From: a virus
Strand: one strand, 5' to 3'
IMG/VR virus record: IMGVR_UViG_3300020171_000063
Span: 1 to 43,194 of that record
Length of the DNA: 43,194 bases
Part shown: in pieces, positions 28,424-36,469 of the stretch
Layout of the letters: each line of letters begins with the position of its first letter
Position numbering within the stretch: position 1 is the stretch's first letter
Notes under the pieces: model-generated
Database searches by the model: none
What the model saw: only the letters and a program-made list of their open reading frames with translations
Told to the model about the DNA's origin: nothing
Made by a program: the position numbers and the translations under genes

Positions 28424-28482
28424 GCTTAAACTTTAAAGTACCAAACCGTTCGCCTTCGGAGTTCTCCGGGGGCGTTCTTTTT
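28424..28482 (+). ncRNA. Predicted ~59-nt small RNA with terminator (28451-28482)
   Basis: From the predicted start near 28424 the only feature is a 10-bp hairpin, CGCCTTCGGA (28451-28460) with TCCGGGGGCG (28465-28474) including two G-U pairs, followed by TTCTTTTT. This is a standard terminator, so the unit would give a short RNA. The unpaired 5' part (GTGCTTAAACTTTAAAGTACC) is A/U-rich and could pair with targets. No coding potential. Inferred from sequence only. Confidence 0.5.
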
Positions 28483-28492
28483 ATGGGAACAG

Positions 28493-28517
28493 AAAAAGGC
28501 ACCTTGTTACGGGTGCC
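28493..28517 (-). terminator. Terminator of the long late operon
   Basis: On the minus strand GGCACC and GGTGCC enclose CGTAACAA and are followed by TTTTT (28497-28493). It ends the late minus-strand transcripts about 8 bases after the tRNA-like fold. Same stem as at 20072-20097. Confidence 0.8.
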
Positions 28518-28525
28518 TTCATTCT

Positions 28526-28635
28526 AGGGGGAGGCAGAATCGAACTGCCCCTACGGGTAACCTGATTCCTGTTTTGGTATCTGGTGACCGGTGACCGTCA
28601 ATAGACGTGCCTGATCCTAAACAGGCTTTCCCCCT
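28526..28635 (-). ncRNA. tRNA-like structure at the 3' end of the late transcript
   Basis: On the minus strand AGGGGGA (28635-28629) pairs with TCCCCCT (28532-28526) as a 7-bp acceptor stem. A D-like arm GCCTG-TTTAGGAT-CAGGC follows after two bases, and a perfect T-arm GGCAG-TTCGATT-CTGCC sits directly before the 3' acceptor strand. The 59 bases between have no 5-bp/7-base anticodon arm; they form a CGTC-TATT-GACG hairpin and a longer imperfect hairpin (GGTCACC...GGTTACC). At 110 nt it is too long for a normal tRNA. CCA is not encoded. It starts right after the stop at 28636. Confidence 0.45.
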
Positions 28636-28845
28636 TCAAAATCTGCGATGATAACCTATGTACCATCCGGGCTTTCGTCCTCGTTTAAAAGATAGCCCAG
28701 CAGCGGCATACCAGTCATTGCTGCGTCTCTCGGCACCTGCCAAGAGATTTCCTTTGCTATCAAGTCCGATTGTTGGATTAGCCACTTCCCACCTATCAAG
28801 AGACAGATGAAATGCGGGTCTGATCCCTCCCGGTGATCCGTACAC
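28636..28845 (-). CDS. Small protein of unknown function, frame uncertain
   Basis: This product has 69 residues from GTG 28845. The content (RPAFHLSLDRWEVANPTIGL, DWYAAAGLSFKRGRKPGW) alternates polar and hydrophobic with aromatic residues, like short outer-membrane or virion strands. The frame stays open upstream into the holin-like gene without a good start, so the real start may be further upstream, or a frameshift may have split a larger gene. A second frame (28656-28877) overlaps it and looks less protein-like. Nothing else is seen in 28846-28937. Confidence 0.3.
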   Translation of the reverse strand: MYGSPGGIRPAFHLSLDRWEVANPTIGLDSKGNLLAGAERRSNDWYAAAGLSFKRGRKPGWYIGYHRRF

Positions 28846-28937
28846 TGTACCATATCGTGCGTACCTCTGTATGCCAAGTGCGATTACCAGTGACCGTCTG
28901 TTTTCCCAAAGCCATTCAGAGCAGAACGACTCCAGGT

Positions 28938-29387
28938 CTACTGAGGGTTTGTGTTTTTGCCGTCCAACCTGAACAACTTTACAAGCCCCTTTACCATGAA
29001 GTCAAGCTGTTCGTCACTCAACTCGTCCTGATTTCCGCCAAGCCTTTTTACTTCTGACTTGATAAATTCTTTTGCCATTTGGTGCCGGTTAGATCCGCTC
29101 GCATCGTCTGATTTGATTGTATCGAACCCATTCAGAATGGCCTCAAGGGTGTCAAATGCAATCGCGACTCCGCCCACCCTCAAAGATGGTACGATTTGTT
29201 GAAGTTTGTCGATTGCCGAGGCACCCGACTTACTCCATGCTGCCACCCTCTCCGCTCCGTACTTGTCAACCAGCTTTGAATGTGCAAGGTAAAACACGAC
29301 AACAGATGCAACTGCCACCCCTGCATATATCAGCAGATTGATAACCTGAACCTGAAGCTCCGGCGATAACGTAAGTGCTGCCAACAT
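28938..29387 (-). CDS. LLH-type holin-like membrane protein
   Basis: This protein has 149 residues from ATG 29387 with GGAGAGTGATCGCCA upstream. One membrane helix near the N-terminus (LLIYAGVAVASVVVFYLAH) is followed by a helical soluble domain (KYGAERVAAWSKSGASAIDK, DEQLDFMVKGLVKLFRL). This resembles the LLH phage-holin family (N-terminal membrane helix and a long polar tail with KS-type repeats). It lies at the end of the late operon, away from the amidase, so it may act in lysis or DNA ejection. Confidence 0.5.
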   Translation of the reverse strand: MLAALTLSPELQVQVINLLIYAGVAVASVVVFYLAHSKLVDKYGAERVAAWSKSGASAIDKLQQIVPSLRVGGVAIAFDTLEAILNGFDTIKSDDASGSNRHQMAKEFIKSEVKRLGGNQDELSDEQLDFMVKGLVKLFRLDGKNTNPQ

Positions 29388-29393
29388 TGGCGA

Positions 29394-32300
29394 TCACTCT
29401 CCTTTGAAGTTTTTGTTGCGATATCTCTTTCTCTCGGTGGAGAAAAACCTTGTTATGATTTCCTTCTTCTTCTTTCTATCTATGTCATCCCTCTTGAGTA
29501 TCCTCGTGATCCTGTCCTTGTGCCTGTCAAGCACCGCATTAGCCGTCTCTACAGCGTACTTCTCATACTCCCTGGACGTGAGACGCCTTCCACCTGGGAG
29601 CGTTTGTTGTGGCTCGTTTATGACGATCTTGTTTTCCATCAGAAGTTTGTCCAGTTCTTCTGGGTGCGGGATAGACCCTTGCACTCCCGCGAGACGCGCC
29701 AGTCCACCAAAGAATCCTTCGCCACCACCCTGCATTGCTGGTTTACCCATGACGATTTTCTTTGGTTTGCTGTCGGACACAAACGGTATGCCCGAACCGG
29801 CAACGTCTTTCATGTCTTGCCACAGTCCTTCGCCGCTTTCCTTCTGCTCGATCTCAGGAGATAGCGCCCTCTCGAAACCTTTGACCAGGCCGGAGAACGG
29901 CATGAATCCTGACAGGTTGTAGGACAAGAACTCATTGGCAGACATACTCGGATTCTGCCTGCCCATAGCAAGCTCAAGCATGTTGTAGGCATTGCGTAGG
30001 AACGTCTTGTTGGCGAACACTCTGGACATGGCATAGGAAACCTGCTTCAGCATATCCTCTTCGTTGCTCGCCTGTGCCGAGTTTGCCGAAAGCTCAAGGA
30101 CACTTGCAAGAGGCTCGTACCGAGCGTAAGAGAACCAGCGATCTCCAATCCAAATAGAATAAGGTTCCCACCCAGCCTGTCTCATTGCCTGACGTTCTTC
30201 TCTATCTTCCGGCCCTCCACCTGTGATAAGACCCATCTGAGCCATGACGTATGCGATTGCCATGACTGCGGTTCCGGCAATTGCCTCGCCAACTTCTTCC
30301 GGGTTGGCATTTTTCCCCATCATTCTTGAAGTCATAAGTTCCGCGAATTTTACCGGGCTTGCACGGTACACATGTTTGGCTATGTTCGCGCCTATTGACA
30401 CAAATGGTATACCAAACCTGACCCACGGAAGTTCCTTTGCCACATTTGCAGCCTTCGTCACGCCTTCGCCGAGCATGTGGAGCTCTCTGAAGAATTTAGG
30501 TATCTCCACCTGGGCCTTTTTGTCCGGTCTAACACGTTCCTTGAGAGTCCAGTACAACCTGTCCTTCTTGATTGTCGGTGTCCATCTTGTCATTTGTTCA
30601 GCAGAAGGGTCTTTGAAATATTGATCGGACAGCTCGTATATCTTTGCTTCTTGTTCGCGTGTTGGAGTTTTCTTAACGTCTCCCATAACCTCTTTAAAGG
30701 CGTCGATGTAGGCAAGGTTCGCCTTTGATATGCAAGCATGAACAAAGTCTTGCGCGGCATCTCCGGCAGATAGAAGTGTAAATCCTGGGGCGCGAAGTAT
30801 CCTCCCTGCGGTCTTACCGATGTATTTATCCATCTTTTTTTCTCTTACACCAAGCATAACACCAAGCTCTGAACTGAATCCACCGTCATTTGCATATACC
30901 GCCATGATGATCGCCGGAACAGACCTCATGGCTTTGGTAGCTGCATACACCTGCGCTCCAAGTTCACCTGGAAGAACGTCTTTTCCCGTCATCCACTTGG
31001 GAAGCATCTGCGCTATAGCCTTACTACCGAGACGTTTTGCAAGAAGAATAGGGGCAGACAAAAAGTTCGATACGTTTGTAGATATGCCAGTCAGGATGTT
31101 ATTCATCCAGAACTCGTAAATTCCGTCAAATAAGTTGTTAGAGTCCGCGTTCATGGCGTTTGGTTTCTTGTTGTTGAGAAGTTCTTCCAATGCGGTGCGA
31201 GCCTCTTGCGGTGTCTTGTTAAGGCCAATCTCCATCAGACCTTTTAGAGCGCTTTCTCCGAAATCATTGATGATCTCTTGGTAGTCCTGAGGCTTGGCCG
31301 CCTTATCCAATCTCAATTTAACCTTGAATGTGTTTAACGCCCTTCCAGTCGCTGCCTTTGTGTCGAAGTATTGAAGAATAGAAGTTCCAAGATTGTCTGT
31401 CTCAATCATGTAAGCCGCCTGTTTCGCCATGCTGTCAGGATTGTTATACAGCTCTTCCTGAGCCGTCAACCACTTCTGACCAGCCGCCTCAAGCGACATT
31501 CTGTAAGCAACTGCGGCTTCGTCGAGCGTCAAACCCTTTCTCATTACGGACTCAGGCATATTCTTTGCCAACCAGTCAGAGTCCTCAACAGCCCTCTTTG
31601 CATACTTCGCAGACCGGGCGACTGACTTGCGGTAAACCCTGTCCTCCAACACCTTCAGTTCCTTCTCCTTGTTCTTCAACCGCTGGCGTATGACGGACAC
31701 CTTTTTGGAGTCACCAAGCTCCTGTATGTCACGGAGATCGGCTTGTATCTGAACAACCTCGTCGGTCAAGTCCTTGACCTTCTGGATATCGCCAAGGTCA
31801 GGAGAATTTTTCACAACTTCCTTAAGCGTTGTAAGTTCAGAGCTCTTCTGTTTCAATCTCGAAACAAGGTCTTTCGTTTTCTCGGTCATGCCTTCTTTAC
31901 GAGCTTCTTTCAACTGTAAACTAATCGTTGACAGTTCAGAACGAACGGCTTCAACCTGCTGCGGCCCGAGTTGTTTAAGCGCCTCGACGTAGTTGATTCC
32001 CATCATCCCGATCTGCCCGCCTAGACCCTCCATCTTGTCCAAGTTGACAGTCGGTGCCGGACCCCCTCTGTTGTATATCGACTTACCAGATTCGTCGCGT
32101 GACGCCTCTTGTATCCTCTTGTACTGACTATCAGATGAAACAAGCTGGCCACCGATTACTGTTCCGCCAGCTAACATCGGTTGGAATGGGTCTATTTCTT
32201 CTCCAATAATATCGGTTCCAAGCCTTGTTCCTTCAGGCTGTTGTTGATCGACTGTATTACGTCCACCAGAGACGATGCCGAGTTCTTCTTCGATTGCATT

Positions 32301-35183
32301 TTTTACCTCCGAATAGGCGTCATTCAACGCCGTTTTGTTTCCATGCTTCAAAAGGTTTGCGTACTTTGTGATTACATCAGATATTCTTCCTGAATATTTT
32401 GCAAGATTATCAAAGGCGCGGATATACATTTGGACGCGTCCGAGTTCTGTTGCCGCATCTTCTTTGTTGAACTCACCATACCCCATGAGTTCAAGGCGCG
32501 ATCCCGTTTCAGATCCAGGCACGCGAAGAGCGCGACGATCTCTCATAAGCCTATTTCGTATAGACTCTTTTATTTCAGCACGCTCCGCAAGATTTGATTG
32601 AATCTCGTCTCCAAACAGTGTTTGTTCTGACCCTGATTCGGTGGCCGACATTGCATCATCGACAACCGACGTAGCAACAGCAGTTGTTACCTGTTTGCCG
32701 CTTCTTTCTATTGTATTGAAAGCCTTTATTACGTCATCCTCTACCGCCTCTGACATTCCTGCTTTGGATAGAGCATTTGCCGCCTCGTCATTGATAACAT
32801 CATTGACATAAGCGTTCCAAACGGTGTCGCTTGCCTTTGAAATTTTAAGCCCATACGACCAGATCTTTTTCCTGATGTTTGGTTTAACACCTCTCGCCGC
32901 AAGCTCTCCTTCGATATCCTCTCCGTAGTCACGAAACAGCCTGGCCGCATCCTTCACGGTACCCTTGTCACCGGCGATGTTCCTTAATGCTCCATACATT
33001 CTCGCCGTCTTTGTGTCTGTTACGCCCTGTTCTTTTCCCACCTCAACAACGTCAACTTCCGATGCGCCAGATTCTTTTGCCATATTGTATCTGTGATGAC
33101 CGTCAAGGACGACAAGACTTTTGTCAGACGGATCTCTCCATACGACAATCGGATCAGCAAGATTCTGTTGAAATGGTTCTCCCCTGTATGTTTCAGTTAC
33201 GCCACCTTTTCCGACATCTCTCCTGTACTGCATAACGCTTGGTTTTACAGCAATACCGTCAATCAATTCTCGTCTGTAACGCTTACCCGTATCACTGGTC
33301 GCTTGCTCACGCTGTATAACCACCTGTGTTGCAGGTTCACTTATCGCGGGTGCCTGCGGTATGGGTTCGGGTGCAATCGTTTGTTGTGGGGCTTCCTGCT
33401 GCGTCGTAAGAGCTTTTTCTAGCTCTACCTTCGCCACCTTCAGTAACCTAGCCCTCTCCTTCGATCTCTTCTTCTTGTCCTTGATTGTCAAGGTTGCCTT
33501 GTTTATTTCCTTCATGCGTTCTTGAATTGACTTCGGTTCTTCGACCTGGATCGGTTGTTTCTGTTCCAACTGTTGAGGAATACTCACAGGTTCAAACGCC
33601 TTTTCTTCAGTAACAAGCGGCTGGTTCACGGGAGACTTATCCTGTCCGGTGACGGTGATTACACCACTTGGAACGCTAATCTTTTGGTGTGCCGCCTGAT
33701 AATATTTGAGTTTAACGCGGTCGATCATTTCGGCTCGCTTATCCTGAGTAGCCTGCATAGCGTCTTGTATTCCGATACGCATATCATCAATAGCAGCCTG
33801 CTCAAGAACCGTTCGTTGAGGATTCGCTTCCATGGCACCAAGTTTTTCCTGAAGGTCAATAATGTCTCTGCGCTGCGCTTCAAGTGTCGGAGAAGGACTC
33901 GCGTCCTCCATGCTCTGAAGTTTCTCGTATAAAGCGTTTCCGCCCTCGTCAGAGTACATGTCTGATATTACCTGTCCACGCCTTTGTTTCTGGTTTAATG
34001 CTTGCCGCTGCTGCTCCGCGTCAAGAGTCGGTTGTTCAACCGGTGGAGCTTGCGCGGGCGGTGCTGCGGTCGGAAAGGTTACGCCAGCCTCCTGCATCGT
34101 CTGAGCGACCTGCTCCGGGGAGATAACGTCAACCCCAAGATTCTGTTCTGCTGCTGCGATTGCGTTGTCAACGTCGTCTCCTGTAAGCTCTCTCGGTTGC
34201 GGTTGATCGTTGAACTGCATCCGTTGAGGGACAACGGTCTGTGCAATTTTACCTGCACCAAGAGACAGGGCAGATACGAACGGCGTCTGTAGTGCGATCT
34301 GCTTCATCCTGTCAGGAATACGAGCGTCAACAACAGCCTGTTCGTATGGCTTGCCTCGATATACGTCCTCGATGATATCCTGAGTTGAGTTGAGTGCTTC
34401 GGCAGAAAGTTCCTCTGTCTCCTGTGAAATTAGGAACTTCATGAAATTTGCAATGCGACCGCCGTTTGCCGGGTTATGCCGCAGAGCTTTCAATAGGTAT
34501 TTCCCACCCACATACTCTGTTAATCCCTCTGTTGCCGCCGAGCCTACAGCAGATACCGTGGCCTCTGTTGGAGTTGCGCCCTTTGTCATTTCCTCGCCGT
34601 ATTCACGTCCATAAGCGCGAGTACCCAACATCGTTGCGCCCACGGCAGGGCCTCCGATTACCGTTCCGGCTATCGCTGGAACCTGAGCCGCAGCCTCTGT
34701 TACAACGTCTCCGACAAAGGCAGGAACGGGGGATCGGTTTGGCATTCCAGCCATTGTTTCCTGCATCCTCTGTTGTCCGCTACCATACAGCGCTTGTCCG
34801 GCCTTATCCCACGGATCGTATCCAAGCGCCTGCGTTGCTGCTCCTGTAACAAGTGGTTCAAGGATCGGACCGGCAGGACCCATCGCAACCTGTCTTGCAA
34901 GATCGCTTTGGATCAGACCGCCACCAGTCATTTCAAGGTCCGCAAACATACGAGATGGAACGGCAGACAACTCGCGACCGATTGTTGTGGGCGCTACCTC
35001 CGGGACAACGCTATACACATATTGGCGATCCTCCTCCGGCATATTCGGAATAAGTGACGCCCATTGTTGAGTAGAGTATTTGTACTCTGGTTTCTGTGAC
35101 AAAACATAAGCCCGCTCCTCATCAGTCATGTTGGGAAGAAGCGCGTTCATCTGGTCGTGCGTGTATTTAATTCCTTCTGCCAT
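29394..35183 (-). CDS. 1929-residue polyvalent internal virion protein with ParB-like domain
   Basis: It starts at ATG 35183 after GAGGTAATATC. Residues 5-62 are two 28-residue repeats (YTHDQMNALLPNMTDEERAYV and YSTQQWASLIPNMPEEDRQYV). Next come Ala/Gly-rich helical parts, a Gln/Pro-rich linker, a ParB/Srx-like domain at about 635-760 (VVLDGHHRYNMAKE near 690), a long coiled coil (about 1050-1190), and a helical region with a hydrophobic stretch (AIAGTAVMAIAYVMAQMGL, about 1630-1650), ending in a charged tail. This is the polyvalent-protein layout described by Iyer and colleagues in 2017: proteins packaged in the head and injected with DNA. Likely it protects or processes the incoming genome. 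Largest gene of the phage (5.8 kb). Confidence 0.75.
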   Translation of the reverse strand: MAEGIKYTHDQMNALLPNMTDEERAYVLSQKPEYKYSTQQWASLIPNMPEEDRQYVYSVVPEVAPTTIGRELSAVPSRMFADLEMTGGGLIQSDLARQVAMGPAGPILEPLVTGAATQALGYDPWDKAGQALYGSGQQRMQETMAGMPNRSPVPAFVGDVVTEAAAQVPAIAGTVIGGPAVGATMLGTRAYGREYGEEMTKGATPTEATVSAVGSAATEGLTEYVGGKYLLKALRHNPANGGRIANFMKFLISQETEELSAEALNSTQDIIEDVYRGKPYEQAVVDARIPDRMKQIALQTPFVSALSLGAGKIAQTVVPQRMQFNDQPQPRELTGDDVDNAIAAAEQNLGVDVISPEQVAQTMQEAGVTFPTAAPPAQAPPVEQPTLDAEQQRQALNQKQRRGQVISDMYSDEGGNALYEKLQSMEDASPSPTLEAQRRDIIDLQEKLGAMEANPQRTVLEQAAIDDMRIGIQDAMQATQDKRAEMIDRVKLKYYQAAHQKISVPSGVITVTGQDKSPVNQPLVTEEKAFEPVSIPQQLEQKQPIQVEEPKSIQERMKEINKATLTIKDKKKRSKERARLLKVAKVELEKALTTQQEAPQQTIAPEPIPQAPAISEPATQVVIQREQATSDTGKRYRRELIDGIAVKPSVMQYRRDVGKGGVTETYRGEPFQQNLADPIVVWRDPSDKSLVVLDGHHRYNMAKESGASEVDVVEVGKEQGVTDTKTARMYGALRNIAGDKGTVKDAARLFRDYGEDIEGELAARGVKPNIRKKIWSYGLKISKASDTVWNAYVNDVINDEAANALSKAGMSEAVEDDVIKAFNTIERSGKQVTTAVATSVVDDAMSATESGSEQTLFGDEIQSNLAERAEIKESIRNRLMRDRRALRVPGSETGSRLELMGYGEFNKEDAATELGRVQMYIRAFDNLAKYSGRISDVITKYANLLKHGNKTALNDAYSEVKNAIEEELGIVSGGRNTVDQQQPEGTRLGTDIIGEEIDPFQPMLAGGTVIGGQLVSSDSQYKRIQEASRDESGKSIYNRGGPAPTVNLDKMEGLGGQIGMMGINYVEALKQLGPQQVEAVRSELSTISLQLKEARKEGMTEKTKDLVSRLKQKSSELTTLKEVVKNSPDLGDIQKVKDLTDEVVQIQADLRDIQELGDSKKVSVIRQRLKNKEKELKVLEDRVYRKSVARSAKYAKRAVEDSDWLAKNMPESVMRKGLTLDEAAVAYRMSLEAAGQKWLTAQEELYNNPDSMAKQAAYMIETDNLGTSILQYFDTKAATGRALNTFKVKLRLDKAAKPQDYQEIINDFGESALKGLMEIGLNKTPQEARTALEELLNNKKPNAMNADSNNLFDGIYEFWMNNILTGISTNVSNFLSAPILLAKRLGSKAIAQMLPKWMTGKDVLPGELGAQVYAATKAMRSVPAIIMAVYANDGGFSSELGVMLGVREKKMDKYIGKTAGRILRAPGFTLLSAGDAAQDFVHACISKANLAYIDAFKEVMGDVKKTPTREQEAKIYELSDQYFKDPSAEQMTRWTPTIKKDRLYWTLKERVRPDKKAQVEIPKFFRELHMLGEGVTKAANVAKELPWVRFGIPFVSIGANIAKHVYRASPVKFAELMTSRMMGKNANPEEVGEAIAGTAVMAIAYVMAQMGLITGGGPEDREERQAMRQAGWEPYSIWIGDRWFSYARYEPLASVLELSANSAQASNEEDMLKQVSYAMSRVFANKTFLRNAYNMLELAMGRQNPSMSANEFLSYNLSGFMPFSGLVKGFERALSPEIEQKESGEGLWQDMKDVAGSGIPFVSDSKPKKIVMGKPAMQGGGEGFFGGLARLAGVQGSIPHPEELDKLLMENKIVINEPQQTLPGGRRLTSREYEKYAVETANAVLDRHKDRITRILKRDDIDRKKKKEIITRFFSTERKRYRNKNFKGE

Positions 35184-35192
35184 GATATTACC

Positions 35193-36467
35193 TCAAAATA
35201 GCGTGTATCCAGCCGCTTCTGCAGCTTTCCTCTTGTCTATTTCCACTTGTTCTTCTGGTGTAGGACCGTATCTGACGAACTGCGAAAGTGGGTCCGCGTA
35301 TGCTCCAGCTGTTTCCTTTGCGCTGTCCAGAATGCGTTGAAGCAAATGTTGTTTTTGTGGAACTGCGTAAGTCGTTGGTTCTCCACCTGGAGGCAGGATT
35401 GGAGCAGGTGCGGGCGATTGCTGCGTAACCTGTTGTTGTGTCTGCTGATTTTGCTGACCCTTTATAAATGCGTTGTCTGCTATCGCGTTTATCTTGTCAA
35501 AATGCGACGGTCCGGCGTTTGTATTGTCGGTTTGTATCTGCCTTGGCTGGTAGTATTCTCCGGTTCCTGTAGAGGTCTGTTGCCTCATAGCTGCAAGTTT
35601 TTTGTTCCACGGAGCAAGCCTTTCTTTCTGGTATTGCATGTACTTGTCTCCGTCAAGACGCTCAAGCGTTGCCGTTCTAGCTGCGTTTATATCTTCTGTC
35701 GTCGGATTGAGTCCGGTTTCAACTCTACGAGAAAGTTCTTCTTTGAATATAGCGTCTCCATACGCTTTGATATCGCCCATTATGCCGTCTACAGCTCCCT
35801 CTACCCGCTTCAACTCAATCGAGTCCGGGTCATAGTCTGGCGCGTTAGGATCAGTTCCAGCAGATCCAGAACCGCTTCCACTTCCGCTTCCACTTCCTGA
35901 CCTTCCAGGTAGTGTTCCGGACATTTCCATATCTCTGCGCCTCATCTGCTGCTCGATGTTTTGCCGGTTTAGTGGCCTGTCATTCATCAGTGTATCCAAA
36001 CTCATTGCGTTGCTCAACTGCTTGGACGGGTCGGCCTGATCAAACGCATAGTCAATTTCTTTCTGTTTCTGGTGCATGTCCAATTTCTGAGCCATGTCCT
36101 GCTTTGCCCGGTACTCATCGTACTTTGCTTTGTCAGCGTTGATACGGGCGTTGTAGAAGTTCTTAAGAGCCTTGCCAATACCTGACAGTGTTCCGCTTCC
36201 CTTCTTCCACGACACAGGGAACTCCTCTGTTGAAGGAAGTCCGGGCGCACCAGGGTTCTCCCCTACGTCCTTGGAGTAGTCTTGCATCTCCGGTTTCCTG
36301 GGGTTCAATACACTGTCCACGAGGCGTTGTTGTTCCTGTAAGAGCCGTTCGCTGGCAGACGGTAGGTTGCTGCTACCACGTTGGCTAGGTTGTGGCATAT
36401 CGCCAACAATAGGAGGCGTCAGACCTACACCCATTCTCTCCCTGAGTATGTTTGCTAAGTTTGCCAT
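35193..36467 (-). CDS. Internal/ejection-type protein, helical with Gly-Ser linker
   Basis: This protein has 424 residues from ATG 36467 after AGGGGGTATAAAC; the longer frame is an antiphase extension. It has a helix-rich, Gln/Asp-rich body (KAKYDEYRAKQDMAQKLDMH) and a run of alternating Gly-Ser near residues 188-204, followed by a second helical part and a low-complexity Gln/Pro-rich stretch. Composition and position between two other large virion proteins fit an ejected inner core protein such as P22 gp7/16/20 analogues. No named domain recognised. Confidence 0.5.
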   Translation of the reverse strand: MANLANILRERMGVGLTPPIVGDMPQPSQRGSSNLPSASERLLQEQQRLVDSVLNPRKPEMQDYSKDVGENPGAPGLPSTEEFPVSWKKGSGTLSGIGKALKNFYNARINADKAKYDEYRAKQDMAQKLDMHQKQKEIDYAFDQADPSKQLSNAMSLDTLMNDRPLNRQNIEQQMRRRDMEMSGTLPGRSGSGSGSGSGSGSAGTDPNAPDYDPDSIELKRVEGAVDGIMGDIKAYGDAIFKEELSRRVETGLNPTTEDINAARTATLERLDGDKYMQYQKERLAPWNKKLAAMRQQTSTGTGEYYQPRQIQTDNTNAGPSHFDKINAIADNAFIKGQQNQQTQQQVTQQSPAPAPILPPGGEPTTYAVPQKQHLLQRILDSAKETAGAYADPLSQFVRYGPTPEEQVEIDKRKAAEAAGYTLF

Positions 36468-36469
36468 GT

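Noticed and set aside
28526-28635. An ordinary tRNA gene
   Set aside because: Acceptor and T arms are good, but no 5-bp/7-base anticodon arm can be drawn and the length is 110 nt, so only a tRNA-like fold is claimed.
28656-28877. Alternative 73-codon gene overlapping the 28636 gene
   Set aside because: Less protein-like composition and no better start; kept the other frame at low confidence.
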